Source: Fragum whitleyi
Taxonomy: Eukaryota; Mollusca; Bivalvia; Cardiida; Cardiidae
Direction: 5' to 3'
Assembly (NCBI GenBank): GCA_948146395.1
Contig: OX411552.1
Span: 4,649,501 to 4,713,500 of the forward strand
DNA length: 64,000 bases
Under the pieces are notes generated by a model. The model made no database searches, had not been told where the DNA came from, and saw only the letters and a list, made by a program, of their open reading frames with translations. Within the stretch, counting starts at the first letter, position 1. Every line of letters begins with the position of its first letter. Positions 26,623-38,710 of the stretch are shown in pieces. A program made the position numbers and the translations under genes.

Positions 26623-26661
26623 TTTAAAGATATGCATTGTGTTTATGTAAGGAATAAAATT

Positions 26662-26888
26662 CAAGCCCAAGGTTATAAAAGTCTTCTCATTCTCAGATCA
26701 AAGTTTTTTTTTTTTTTTATAATTTCAACGCGAGATTTAAGTCGTTATTCTGTTATAATACTAATTTTAATGTATGAATATAAAAGATAATATTAATAAG
26801 TTGTTATAAATAACAACTTATTAATTATATCTAATATGTTCATACATTTGTCCAGTTGAGCATAAAAACTTTTCTATAACCTCGGGCC
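26662..26888. mobile_element. MITE-like foldback (~227 bp)
   Basis: AAGCCCAAGGTTATAAAAGT at the left pairs with ACTTTTCTATAACCTCGGGC at the right. Inside, an AT-rich palindrome at ~26769-26848 centres on AATAAGTTGTTATAAATAAC. Confidence 0.72.
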
Positions 26889-27279
26889 CAGATCTGAGTC
26901 GAAACGCGTATACTTGTATTTCATTTGAAAGATGTTCTATCTTGCAGTTATTTTATTAAAAGAACGAACTGCTATATTCCTTTTTAAAGTGCATGCTATG
27001 CATGTCTAAAATTTTACTATTGAATTGTGATTTCATTCTATTTTAGATTGAATTATCCTTTAAATGCACTGTACGACGAACCTGTATATTCATGTATTAC
27101 TCTTTTCAAAATAAGACTAAACCTTTTTTTTAGCTCTTTTTAAGTTTTTTTTTTTTTCTTTCGAAATTAGCCATTTATATAATCTAGGCGTATGTGATTT
27201 TTTTAGATGCGATTATAACTTAAAATCTGTACTAGAGGTTAAATTAAATAAAATTCAAACTCCATCGAAAATAAGGTAT

Positions 27280-27408
27280 ATTCACGTTTTTGAGGGCGTT
27301 AACATTTGCAGAGACCCGAAAATTGGTTAAACGTCCGAGTGCGAAGCACGAAAGCGTTAAAGCAATTTGATGGTCTCTGCAAATCTTAACGCCCGAAAAA
27401 ATGTGAAT
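27280..27408. repeat. Palindromic element (~129 bp)
   Basis: Arms GGGCGTTAACATTTGCAGAG ACC and GGTCTCTGCAAATCTTAACG CCC are nearly perfect. The inner CGAGTGCGAAGCACGAAAGC extends the stem. Confidence 0.8.
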
Positions 27409-28589
27409 TGATGCTATCATTTCATAAAAAGATAGATTAGAGTATAAATTCAAACAGAAATTTTGAAATGATTTCAAAGAAACGCTATAAAAACAGTTGC
27501 AAACTTACGAATATGCTAGAACAATTACGTTATGCATTACACCATCCATTTTATAGATACCGACGTGGCTTGATAATTTTATGACGTAACACTATTTAAC
27601 GCGGGATTTAGATAAACGCCTTTAAGTATACTCTATGATAATGTTTTACATGAATAATTTTCCCCAATTTACTTATCAATGCGTACAGTCTTCTAGATTT
27701 GTTTTTTTTAGTATTTCAAACAAAATGCATAAAACATCCTTTTAGGGCGCACAAATATTGCAGAAAAATATAAGAATCATTAAAATTGATTGATTTGTAT
27801 AAGCCTTAATCGCGGATATTTAAGTATAAAAATCCGGGCGTTCACGACACGTGAATTTACTGATTAATCAACGTTTTCCTTCTGTCCGTTTACGTATGCC
27901 TTGAACGACCCGAGAAAGTACATTTTAATTGCAATAATAGTTAATAACGTGGGCATATAGCTTACATCTAAATGGAGACTGCAAACGTTTGACTAAGAAT
28001 TATTGATAATTCCATGACCCTTACTTATGCACTTACCGGTTGCGTTTTAGTTCTTAAACATTAACAAAGCCATAAAATACGAACATGTAAGAGCAAATTG
28101 ACATAAACTTTAATGGGTTTACTGTGTCGCCTGACCAGGGAGCCGGTTTTACCTGACGTAATTTACTTTCCATTACCAATGGTATGCCAATTGTGGATTG
28201 CACAAGGCTTTGCATGTTTCCGAATTAAATCCGAAATTCCTACCTTTGATCAGACTGTTTTTCACGACGAAAAAATGCAATATATTCATTTTGTTGTGTT
28301 CTCTTTTTTGATAATTGCTTAGGGAATGAAATCAATGACATAATGAGTTTTGACGTATACCCCGACTCTTTAGAGAAATAATACAACTTTATAATCCAAG
28401 TACAACACATAATGGATCGAGATAATTTATAACCTATTCGATTCGCAAATTGTACAATTTTGACGCCCCGAAAGAAAAAAAAGAGATCATCGGAAAACAA
28501 GACGTTTCCGAAACATTTTATTTTCAAAGGAAATGACAATGATAAATAAAGTTAAGGTTGAGTTTTTATTCTGTTTCTATGCCAGGCAT

Positions 28590-28850
28590 ATTCAACCGAT
28601 CTAACACTTTTACCCCCGACCATCCGATTGCAAGTCGGCTTTTAACATACATGTAGCGCGCCCATAGACTAACATTCTCATAGGTACCCATTTATTCACC
28701 TGAGTGAAGAGGAGCAACGTGGCGTTTTTTGTTTGTTTTTTTTTTCCTCAGAAAAATTCTCTTGATCTGACCGGGTTTCGATCCCGGGACTTGTCGATCC
28801 CAAAGCCACCGTCCACACGATAAATGACTCCATGATAAATGACCTCGACC
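28590..28850 (-). mobile_element. Possible SINE remnant, group D
   Basis: ATTCACCTGAGTGAAGAGGA GCAACGTGGCG, then ACCGGGTTTCGATCCCGGGA, recalls the body and B-box region of a reverse-oriented tRNA-derived SINE. No A box or target duplication was found. Confidence 0.4.
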
Positions 28851-28950
28851 TTGACTGATTACACTTATATTAAATGGCGTGCGTCGATGAGATGTGCGTT
28901 CATGTCAAATATAAACATATTTACATTTCTTCTCGAATTCTTTTAAATTT

Positions 28951-29213
28951 ATTCGAATTATTTTGGTTGAGTTGGGTTTTACGCCGCGTTCACCCATCTA
29001 ACAGTTAAATCGTGGCGACTGGAGTATCTAAAAATGGATTCCTTATATTTCTCACACCAGTACAACCATACCATCCTTCATAGCCTCCCGCTGCTATTCC
29101 ACATAGGTCTAGGATTATCAACCTATTGGTAGAGGGCAAATAGTCGGAAAAATGAGCGCCCTGGACCTTTACAATAATAGTCCGACGCGCTACCAGCGCT
29201 ATGACGGCGGCTC
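28951..29213 (-). mobile_element. SINE group B, copy 2
   Basis: GGGTTTTACGCCGCGTTCAC, TCGTGGCGACTGGAGTATCT and AGCGCTATGACGGCGGCTCC match the group. TTTAAATTT occurs on both flanks (28942-28950 and 29215-29223), a probable target duplication. Confidence 0.8.
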
Positions 29214-29355
29214 CTTTAAATTTGTATGAAAAAAAACAACTTTTTTTTTTATTTATATGAAATAATTAAGTTTTAAGGTTAAGCTTTTAAAAGATGGACA
29301 GATAGACGGACTCGGATAGATAGACGGAAATCGGCAAAACAATGAGCGCACATTC

Positions 29356-29797
29356 TACAGTTAACAGCATCGTGAAGTTGACGAGGTGAATGATTTTGGA
29401 ATGATTTATGAATGAAATTGAATGAGTGTGTGGAGAGAGTTTTGAGTGAATTTAATGGGAGGTAATCCAATGTCGCAAATTTTGTTCAGGACGAACAAAA
29501 TTCTCGACTTTGGACTACCTCCCTTTAATAAAATAGGCATACAAGTTCTTTAGATAGCTTCTTATTTCTTCAAGAACCTAATAGACGTTTTAAATTTGAA
29601 TTTTGTCAGTGAAATCGCGATTTTCGTCTATCAAAATTTATTTTGAATGACGTTTTTGATTCTATATTTTTCAATGGGTTTGAGTGTTTTTGAATGGTTT
29701 GAGTGAGTGTTTGAAATGAATGAATTGAGCGCTGAGTGAACGTTTAAGAATGGTTTTGATTGAGGTGAATGTCAATTTCACGATGTAAATAACTGTA
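29356..29797 (+). mobile_element. MITE family A, best full-length reference copy (442 bp)
   Basis: Starts TACAGTTAACAGCATCGTGA and ends TTTCACGATGTAAATAACTG TA. The hairpin at 29458-29523 runs from GGGAGGTAATCC to GGACTACCTCCC with AAATTTTGTTCAGGACGAAC at the centre. All internal blocks are present in order. Confidence 0.92.
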
Positions 29798-30149
29798 TCG
29801 ATGAGGGGGCATGAAAATTGCGTAAAGTGAAGAAATCTCTTATTTCTTTCTATACTGATTGTCATAAAAAAGGCTTCACCAAAGTTTCGAAATTACTTTT
29901 TTTCTATTAGCAGAAGACAATAATTTTATCTGTAAATTTGAATTGTATCCTTTACAGTACACTCTACATAACTGGCTATCGCAAACTCTTTTTACAAACT
30001 CGTGCTTCCCATGTTAAGTTTTTCGCAAGGGTTAACTCGTGTGCCCTGTGCGACTTTAAGAAATGACTTTGTTTTTCGAAATCTGTACAAGTGGCTTCGT
30101 TAGTCAAAACACAACTCGAAATTCACCAAAGAAGGATACAAATATTCAT

Positions 30150-30480
30150 ATCCATAATGCCAAGACTAAATAATGTATAACGCCCACGCATTTTGGGCAT
30201 GCTGGAAATGGGCAGTTCCCAAAATCACGTAGCTAGACGTTTTAACGTATTAAGATCAACTATAGTGCGTTTGGTTAGACGTGTCTTCAGGACAGGCGTA
30301 GATCAGTTTGGCCTCGCCCAACGTTTGTACGTCAAGACAACTTTATCCGTCAACGGCACCTTCGTGACCGCTTTTTAACAGCTACATCGACATCTGCAGC
30401 CGTTGTTGGTAATCACGGTAGGAATATTAGTGTTAACACAGAAGGACTCCGGTTACAGAAGGCCTTAACGTGGTATGATA
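30150..30480 (+). pseudogene. Tc1-like transposase remnant, N-terminal DNA-binding part
   Basis: The conceptual translation includes ILGMLEMGSSQNHVARRFNV followed by STIVRLVRR. This resembles the paired-like helix-turn-helix of Tc1-family transposases, which bind the terminal inverted repeats. After a frame change the pieces TATSTSAAVVGNHG and RNISVNT match the linker that normally follows. The frame is broken by stops and shifts, so no protein can be made. The expected continuation is found ~0.9 kb downstream. The stretch CAGTACACTC at 29955 may be the decayed left terminus. Confidence 0.82.
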
Positions 30481-31339
30481 TACTGAGTTCCATAAGAAAA
30501 TGTGCACTTTCACTTTTTAAATTTCTCTTGATTTTTACAAAGTTGAATGAAAATTATGGAGTAAATTTGATACCATATTTTAGTTAAGGCCTTTTAATAA
30601 AATAAAAAGTCAGATTTGGAAAAAGTATCAAAAAAGTAGTCAAAAAACAGATTTGGAAAAAGTATCACATGCTGCGTACGCGCGGGCAGAACTAAAACTG
30701 TTAAGATTTGACCTACTTACAACTTTTTCTTTGGTAAGAGATATGTGTTGATGTTGCATTATAGAGTTTAAGAAGCCATTCGAATCCATTTCCAAACAAA
30801 AGTTTTAATTTTCATGCAGACGTCACGTGTACGTCAATGTTAGACATTGCTACGTTGGTAGGTCAGTTACTTGTCGTTGAATGATGCCGTCGCGTTCTAT
30901 CACATTTGGATTTGCTTATTAAAGATCTTGCAAATTGGGAACCTCGATTTCTATTGGATTATGAATACTCAATCAATTTTAATTACGTTCTAAATTTGAT
31001 TAGGTTCGATTTTGTTCACCAACGTTTATTGATAATGAAACTACGCTGCAGCATCATGATCAATTGTAATGAAGATGTGATTTTACACTTAGGAAAGCAG
31101 AAAAGATTCAACTAAATGCAATCTAAGACCAATTATTCGTCTAACGCGTGATGCACATGCAAAACATGCAAAATTAAATGTCTCAACTTAGCAGAAAATG
31201 TTTGCTCACTGCGCGATTTAAGTTTTCAAATGTCGCTTGCCCATACTCTTGGGGATAGTCACACGAAATTTCATGACGATAAATTGTGTAATTTCAGAGA
31301 TATACAAAACTCAAATGTGCACACTTTCTTTTGGAACTA
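30481..31339. other. Insertion or unrelated DNA splitting the Tc1 remnant
   Basis: About 860 bp separate the two transposase parts, which should be nearly adjacent. Near its start, AAGGCCTTAACG (30460s) is followed ~120 bp later by GTTAAGGCCTT, a short inverted pair. AGATTTGGAAAAAGTATCA occurs twice near 30610-30670. No coding is recognised. Confidence 0.45.
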
Positions 31340-31985
31340 AGTATATTTTCACAACGTCATCGACAACAACGTCGCGTATGGGCTCAAAATTACCTCGGAC
31401 GGCGACAGTTGTGTTTAGTGACAAGTCAAGGTTCAATCTTTCACATGCCGACGGACGCGTTCGGATATATCGACGTCTAAATGAACGTTATGTGCTTAAT
31501 TGTGTTTTCAAAGCATAACCGCTACGGTGGTGGCGGGGTAATGGTATGGGCCGCCATCAACCTTGCCTTCAAAACGGACCTGGTTGTTGTTCGAGGCAAT
31601 TTGAATGCCAGGGGGTACATAAAACAAGTTTTACATTCTGTTGTCCAACCCCTGTTTCGCCGACAACCTGGACTCACCACAATCTTCCCCCAAGCTAATA
31701 ATATTGAGTTTCTGCCATGGCCAGCCAACTAACCGGACTGCAATCCAATCAACACATGTGGGATATCCTAGGACGTCGTTTGTGTCAACGTCAGCCACCG
31801 CCTCAAACTGTGCAACAACTGACTGACGCTCTTCATCAGGAGTGGGCTCGCATCCCGAGGTATCTTCTGCGTAACCTGTGTGGCTCAATGAGACGCAGAC
31901 TGCAAGCAGTGATTGCTAGTCATTGTGGACATACGCCGTTACTGACAACTTTAAGGCAGTGGTCATTTCTAATCTTGAATAAAAT
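31340..31985 (+). pseudogene. Tc1-like transposase remnant, catalytic part (inactive)
   Basis: Successive frames give VWAQNYLGRRQ, then FSDKSRFNLSHADGR and RRLNERYVLN, then GGGGVMVWAAIN, then DLVVVRGNLNARGYI, then EFLPWPAN, and finally NPINHMWDILGRRLCQR with SMRRRLQAVIA at the C-terminus. This is the DDE catalytic order of Tc1-family transposases. The first Asp (FSD) is present. The block that normally carries the second Asp (QDNARPH region) is missing between LTTIF and PQANNIEF. The third acidic position reads NPIN instead of NPIE. Together with several frameshifts this shows a dead copy. Confidence 0.88.
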
Positions 31986-32164
31986 GTGACAAATGTTTTC
32001 GTTTTAGCCTTAAACCTTACTCCACCTTTGAACAAAATCCCGAACAGTACCTTCCTTCAAAAACAACAAATAGTACTTATATTTGGTATCCCACATTGAA
32101 CCACAGATGAATGCACGTGAGGCGTTATTTATGACAGTCAGTGTTTATGATTAATACCGTGAAT

Positions 32165-32400
32165 TATAAAACTTCTCTTAAAGTTCTGAGAAAGTGTTAA
32201 TAATTCTGAAAAATCGTTCAACAAAAGGATATTATTTATCTCTAAGCTTCTGCCAAAATGTAATGCAATGTCAAACACGCTCTAAATGTCAACGTTTCAA
32301 GACGGCGTTTCTGTCTTAACTAAACTGTAAATGTAATGTAAACTGTTTCACGTATATTCCTTTGTTATAATGGAACAAATGGAACTATGACACAGAGAGA
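32165..32400 (+). repeat. Direct repeat, copy 1 (flanks the 590-bp TIR element)
   Basis: The core (GTAATGCAATGTCAAACACG, then CTCTAAATGTCAACG, then TTTCAAGACGGCG) recurs at 33245-33460 in the same orientation. Similarity extends to AAAGTGTTAA upstream and TCTTTGTTATAA downstream. Confidence 0.75.
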
Positions 32401-32456
32401 ATGTGTTACCATGCGTTAAAAAACGAGTCCGAATGACGAGGGTTTTTTTACAGCCT

Positions 32457-33046
32457 AATACACTACTCAAAAGTTCTAAGCGGCCACCTCACCTTTCTTC
32501 ATTTTTCACACATTTTTGGCTTTTATTTTGAAATGTCAACTTTGTCTTTCGAAAGAGTTGCCATTCAGCCATCATCCCATTCGATTGTTTTGTAAAATCA
32601 TACAACAGTAAATCCTAAAGACGGAATTAAATGCATGTACCCTCAAATTCAAAAGTCTCAAAAATGACAATTCATAGAGAAATTTGAATTTTTCGACACA
32701 TGAAAAACGCAAATCCTATCAATTTCTTGTACTGATATCAGTGGTACAACGTCTGAGGACTTCTAAAAATAAACAGAAATGCCATAACTTTGTACACAAT
32801 CCTTATATTAACAATAAATGTCAAAAATACTCCACCTACCAATGTTAACTTTGAAATCGAGGGTACTCCTACTTTCGTTTAATTTTTAAACATTTCTTGT
32901 TGAATTATTTCACTGATTTTTCTCTTATTGACTTCATAAATGATTTGACTGCATTATATTAACAAAAACGGGATGAAAGCAAATTGCATGTATAACATGT
33001 GACCAAAAAGGCAAGTGGCCGCTTAGGAGTTTTGAGGAGTGTACTG
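32457..33046. mobile_element. Non-autonomous DNA transposon, ~590 bp, ~35-bp terminal inverted repeats
   Basis: The left end TACACTACTCAAAAGTTCTA, then AGCGGCCACCTCACCTTT, is mirrored by a right end whose reverse complement is CAGTACACTCCTCAAAACTC, then CTAAGCGGCCACTTGCCTTT. The right end reads CAGT next to TA, typical of Tc1/mariner-type elements. The interior is AT-rich without coding. Confidence 0.75.
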
Positions 33047-33244
33047 TATTCGATTGACATGTTTTTCATATCAGAAATAAAGTGTTAATTTTAGTCAGAC
33101 TCAGGCCATATGAACCGCGCGTAATCAAACCAAGAACGTTTCGTTTTCAAAAATTTCTTGTCGCAATTTCGGATTGCCTCTCGCAAATGTGCGGCAATAT
33201 AAAGACTATTAAATATAATCCATTTTTCTTATACTGTACGGTAA

Positions 33245-33460
33245 AGAAATTCTCTAAATCCGAGTAAGTGTTAAACAAAGGGCCGGATAATGAATTACAT
33301 CTTGGCTTCTACCAAAAAGTAATGCAATGTCAAACACGCTCTAAATGTCAACGTTTCAAGACGGCGGTTCTGTCTTTATAAAACCTAAATATAAACCGTG
33401 CCACGCGTACCTCTTTGTTATAACAATGACATACCATTGTCTATGAGAGTCATGATATAA
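33245..33460 (+). repeat. Direct repeat, copy 2
   Basis: Matches 32165-32400. The core of ~50 bp is nearly identical and the flanks are diverged. The pair may be a local duplication or two dispersed copies of one element. Confidence 0.75.
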
Positions 33461-33927
33461 CAATGCGAAATATATTTCTATTGTCAAGAAAAAAGATGTT
33501 AAACAAAACAATAAATTGGGAAAGACAATTACATGTCTTATTGTGACTCGTACATGTATAGGAAGTTGAACACGAATCACACAAGTAATGTCTTGCATGA
33601 GTTGAAGACCAATTCATGGAGGTTTTTTATTTAAAAAAAACTAAACACACTTATGTCTTATAAGCTCGTAAGTGCGATTATGTATTTTCGTTTTAAATCT
33701 CTATGATAACAGACATGTTATCTAAAAGAAAAAGTCAAAAATATGCAAACCTTAATACGATTTTAAGCACCACGATATTTTAAAAGAAAACAAAAAATCT
33801 GCATACTCTAAAGTTTGTTGTTGGTTTTTTTTGTAACGGGGAAATGATAGACTAGACTACTGTAAGATTCAAATTCAGTTTATCAGTCTCCAGAAAAACC
33901 TATCTAAATGACGTCACTTTGTAATTT

Positions 33928-34166
33928 GAGCCTGTGCGTGAGATTTCCAAACATTTCAAATATGCGCAAAGCAAAGTCTTTAACCAGCCTGTGCATCCGC
34001 ACAGTCTGGCCTGAGTCTTCTCTATGCGTTTCATAGTTAGACAAGGTCTCAAAGTATCTGCGGACCATCAGGTAACTTTCTATTAACAGTATGTGGCTGT
34101 CTACCCTACTCAATGTTTGCAACTCACGAATATTTCAAATTTTTGGAAACGTCACGCCCAGGCTCA
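33928..34166. mobile_element. MITE family C (~240 bp, ~30-bp inverted ends)
   Basis: The left end GAGCCTGTGCGTGAGATTTC CAAACATTT pairs with the right end AAATTTTTGGAAACGTCACG CCCAGGCTC. Inside, CAGCCTGTGCATCCGCACAG TCTGG is a second symmetric block. Confidence 0.83.
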
Positions 34167-35250
34167 TTTAATATCTCGTACCCGGATACTACAAAACAAA
34201 CATTTTTAGAATAATCCAATTTCAAAAAATTCGCACACGGTATTTTAATGTGAGTTACAATTGAAAACAGACTGCAAAATAATGAAGCAATCAATGAGCA
34301 AAGGGGAGAAATTGATTGAAACAAGCATCATTTTCACCTTTTTTCAATTTCTGCCTTCTAAATTTCTTTCAGTGTATAGAAATATAGGTTTGTGGTAAAG
34401 TGATGATACAAACAGGTCAAATCAATTATTTCTTTTTTGGAATCAAAATAGATTTTCTTGTTTTACAAAACGACAAATATTGCCTTTTTAATACAGTATT
34501 GGAGTTCAGTCTTTATTACACATTTTTTGTCATTTATGCAGGTTTTTCGGGAGAACGGATCATTGTATTTTCTGTAAAAATATGTCTTGAATACACTAGT
34601 GAAGAGTATTTATGAATATTTTAGCAGAAATAGATTGACAAAAAAAAACACAAAAAAAACCCCAACAACAATGAATTGATTCATTTACACATTCATTAAC
34701 ACATCCTTTGTCGTTGGCATTAGACCTTAGTATTTGTCTGGAACAATTTTCCCATCATTTATTTAATACGATAATCTCGTAATCTCTGGCACCCGTCTTT
34801 GATTTAAATGATGTTAAAATGTAGATGGATAACAATGAAGATTACAGAATCCCCATTTCACTTTTCCCACACCCCTCGTCGAAACTACCTATGAATTCTC
34901 ACGGATTCCAAAGGTAATCAAGCTTTAGTTTTAATATTCTATAATTTAGTGAGATGCTAATCAAAACTTTATGGCCAATAAAATTATCTATTTAATCTAC
35001 CTTCAGAATGCTCGTCTTCGGAAGACAAGAAAAATAAAACATGTTTTGAATCTCATAAAGTTAGAAATCCTGTAAAAAAAAACTACGCGATTGCGATACC
35101 GCCATGTGAATATCTCCTGTGAGCATCTATAGTAAAGAAGTTTGGCTATTAAAACGTCGTTACTACAGCTTACTCGATCTCATATAATGGTATGTATTGG
35201 TAATTATTGGTTATGTTCAAGTGATGAAATTTGTCTTTCAATTTTTATTT

Positions 35251-35488
35251 GAGCTTGTGCGTGACATTTCCAACAATTTCTTATGTGCGTAATGTTGAGA
35301 CTCCGATCAGCCTATGAGGTCGCACAGTCTGATCGGAGCCTTACCATCCGCTCAATACACAGCCGCTGACCTAAAATCGCTTATTACGACAAACATAAAT
35401 TTTAATGCACTGCGCGATTGCCAAGGCTACTCAACGTCTTTCAATCACGCATACATAAAATTGTTGGAAATGTCACGGATAGGCTCAT
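35251..35488. mobile_element. MITE family C, second copy
   Basis: GAGCTTGTGCGTGACATTTC CAACAATTT mirrors AAATTGTTGGAAATGTCACG GATAGGCTC. The inner block CTCCGATCAGCCTATGAGGT..CAGTCTGATCGGAG forms a hairpin. Confidence 0.87.
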
Positions 35489-35576
35489 TTATCTTTCCTT
35501 TGCTGTAATCCCTGTAATGAAGCACTAAATTATATTATATATACTGATCACTGAAAATACATGCGGAATATAATTT

Positions 35577-35893
35577 TATCTTATAACTATACAAATATCC
35601 GTGTGATAATATCCCGTGTGATATTTTTTATGATATCACACAGTTACTTCTAGAACAATGATATAATGTGGTTATTTTTAGAATCTTGCATTTCAGTTAG
35701 AAACATCGACGAAAACAAGACAAATAGAGGTTATAAGATAAATATATTACGTGATTGGTGTATTGTATGAAATAAATATCTTACTCGGTTGTGGGAATTG
35801 ATCATTGTCTCGGCAGAGCCTCGACAATGATCAATTCTCCAAACCTCGTGAGATATTTTTGTTAGTACAAAACACTAAGTACGTATTATATAT
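35577..35893 (+). mobile_element. MITE family F, copy 1 (~317 bp)
   Basis: Runs from TATCTTATAACTATACAAAT to ACACTAAGTACGTATTATA. A strong palindrome at 35772-35863 has GAATTGATCATTGTCTCGGC and GCCTCGACAATGATCAATTC as arms. A second hairpin uses GTGTGATATT and GATATCACAC. It is the reverse complement of the copy at 63152-63474. Confidence 0.85.
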
Positions 35894-37435
35894 ATATCAA
35901 GCCTTTCATCAAAATAGCAAATTCATTTAAGCATGATTCCTCAGAGAACTTGTGTGCGTTGGCCCTGCCTAAATCATTATTCACGAACAAGCTTTTACCC
36001 TTGTGCAAATTTTGTTTTGGTTGGATAGTCTCTTTTCATGGAGTAATGAAACAAGTTTTGTCTTATAGTGAAATACAGGAACCTTGAAATGCACAACGAA
36101 AATAGAATCATTATCACTCATGCATCAGCTAAAGTTAATTTTTATCAAAATTTGATTTGATATTTTTGTTATTTATCCAGAGATATTTAAATGACATGTT
36201 ATATTCTTTTATTTTTTTTATTGTTATTGTTTAATTTTTGTTCGTTCTTGGTTTGTTAATTTATTTGTTTCTTTTATTCTTTTGATTAACTAAACCAAAT
36301 TTAAATTTTCATAACTGACCAAACAAAATTCTCTTATTTTATTCTAGGCGATCGGTATTTATAAACCGTCGTCATCAAATGGTACATGTCATTCATGAAT
36401 TAAGTTAAAAGTAAAATTTCACAAGACTTAACTCTTTCCATTTCCCTACATAATTTAAAAAGATCACAATATGCCATATATTGCATAAACTTATATAAAA
36501 CAATGTTTTAAGATAAAGGGACGCAAATTATTCATTGTTTACGGATTACCTAGTATTATACAGCTAATCCAGTGAAGTTATGGATATGAGAACAAGACAA
36601 ATGAAAAGATAATACTCAAAACTTATAATTATCGAATGTAATTAGAGTGTATACTTGTCATGATAGTTTAAACGACACAATTCTAAGCAAATAGATTTTG
36701 GTGATCTTTCGCGACATCCATGATAATAGGAAGGCCAGTCGTCAGATTGCTCGCATTCTCGGGAGCTTCATTAAATCCTCCAAATCCATTCGCCGTTGTT
36801 CCCACAACAATAAAACGCGTTCACGATACAGTTGATTGTAATCGTGTACAAGTAGCTGATATGATAATAGATGAATGATCGTTTATAGGACTTCTATCAA
36901 CATAGAAATCCAATAGAAAACAAGCATTTGATCCATGGGCGATGCCTTAGAAATAAGCAGATTATGATGTTAATAATTCAAAATGTAGTTTTGTCTACCA
37001 AAATAAAGCTTTATGGTTGGCTTCAAAATGAGTTCATATTTTAAATCTAACAATTTGAAGTACTCGCCTATTTATTATGCTCGTACATAAATATCTCCAT
37101 TGGACACGTCTCTGGTACATTCAAACATTTTCCTTGTTGTATAGGCGAGAGAGCGAATGGCAAACTTGATCCTTTCTGACCCTTCATACTACCAGGCCAA
37201 TACATATAGAGAACGATTCCTTTTTAAGTACAATATTGCTTATAAATAATTAGACAAAAAGACCCAAAAGGTGGAAATCATAATTATCAAAACGACACCT
37301 TGCAACAGAAATGACATTAAAATGCACACAATGATCACAAATAAAAATGTACTAAATTGAAAAATGAGTTCTTCAAATTGATATTTTCACCGATCATTTT
37401 GGACAATCTACAATATATGCAATCTACTATTTTTA
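35894..37435. other. Intergenic, AT-rich
   Basis: One ~140-bp island at 36683-36820 is more GC-rich and open in several frames on both strands, but splice sites do not support an exon. The rest is featureless. Confidence 0.45.
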
Positions 37436-38710
37436 GATCACCTGAGCACAACAAAAGGAGATCACCCTGACTCCGTCGTCCGTCGTCTACTTCCTAAAAA
37501 CATCTTCTCCTTTTGAACCACTGGGCCGATTTCAATGAAACTGAATCAGAATGTTCCTTGGATGACCCTTTTCTAAAATTTCTCGCGAAATTTTGTTTGG
37601 CCCATAAATTTGGGGGTGGTAGGGCGGGGCTTATTTTGAGCCCGAAATCTTTAAAAGATATCCTCTCCTGAACCATTGTGCCGTTTTCAATTAAACTTAG
37701 CTAGAATGTTTCTTGGGTGACCCTTTTCAAAGAGTTTTCATGAAAATTTAATTGGGCCATAAATATGGGCATGGAAGGGTGGGGCTTATTTTGAGCGTTT
37801 GTCTTTGAAAGACATCTCCTTCTGAACCATAAGGCCGTTTTCAATGAAACTTAACCAGCTTGTTTATTGGGTGACCCTTTTTAAAGATTTTTCGTTAGAT
37901 TTTGATTAGCCCATAAATATGGGTTTGGCAAGCCAGGGCTTATTTTGAACCTGAAGCTTTGAACGACATCTCCTCCTGAACCACTGGGTCGATTTCAATG
38001 AAACTTTGATAGAATGTTCCTTGGGTGACCCTCTCAAAAAATTGCTCGCAAATTTTGATTGGCCTAAAAGTATTGGCATTGCAGGTCGGGGCTTATTTTG
38101 AGCGTTAATTCTTTGAAGGACATCTCCTTCTAAACCAATGGGCCGATTTCAATGAAATTTAATCAGATTGTTCCTTGGGTGACCCTTTTCAAAAATTGTT
38201 CGTTGAATTTTGATCGGCCCATAAATATGGGTTTGACAAGCTAGGGCTTATTTTGAACCCGAAGCTTCTAACCAAATCTCCCCCTGAACCACAGGGCCGA
38301 TTTCAATGAAACTTTGCCAGAATGTTGCTAGAATGTTCCTTGGTTGTCCCTCAAAAATTGTTCGTGGATTTTTGATTGGTCCATAAATATGGGCGTGGCA
38401 AAGCGCGGCTTATTTTGAGCCCGAAAGCTTGAACAACATCTCCCCATGAAACAATGGACCTATTTAAATGAAACTTTACCAGAATGTTCCTTTGATGGCA
38501 AAATCTTGATTGGTCCATAAATATGGGCTCGGTCTGGCGTTTTTTAGTCTCCTCAGTAATGTATGGGTGGGCAGGGTGTACTAACACTCTTAATTCTTGG
38601 AATATCGTCTCCTCTCCGACAAATAGGCAAATGTGAAAGAAACTTTGCCAGAAAGATACTTGGGTTCACTGGACCAATAAAATTCAGGTGAGCGGTTTAG
38701 GGCTATTCTG
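37436..38710 (-). mobile_element. Tandem-repeat-cored element, ~154-bp unit, about 8 units
   Basis: Units share CGATTTCAATGAAACTT, AATGTTCCTTGGGTGACCCT and GGCCCATAAATATGGG. Starts near 37519, 37673, 37827, 37980, 38135, 38287, 38451 and 38618. The edge at 37438 reads GATCACCTGAGCAC followed by CCGTCGTCCGTCGTC. The other edge has TTCAGGTGAGCGG. It is non-coding. By memory this is a common bivalve repeat type. Confidence 0.82.

Noticed and set aside
31522..31888. Minus-strand frames over the Tc1 remnant
   Set aside because: Antisense shadows of the transposase sequence on the plus strand.
37436..38710. CRISPR-like or protein-coding repeat array
   Set aside because: The units are ~154 bp, diverged, in animal-type DNA without spacers, and full of stops; this is a satellite-like element core.
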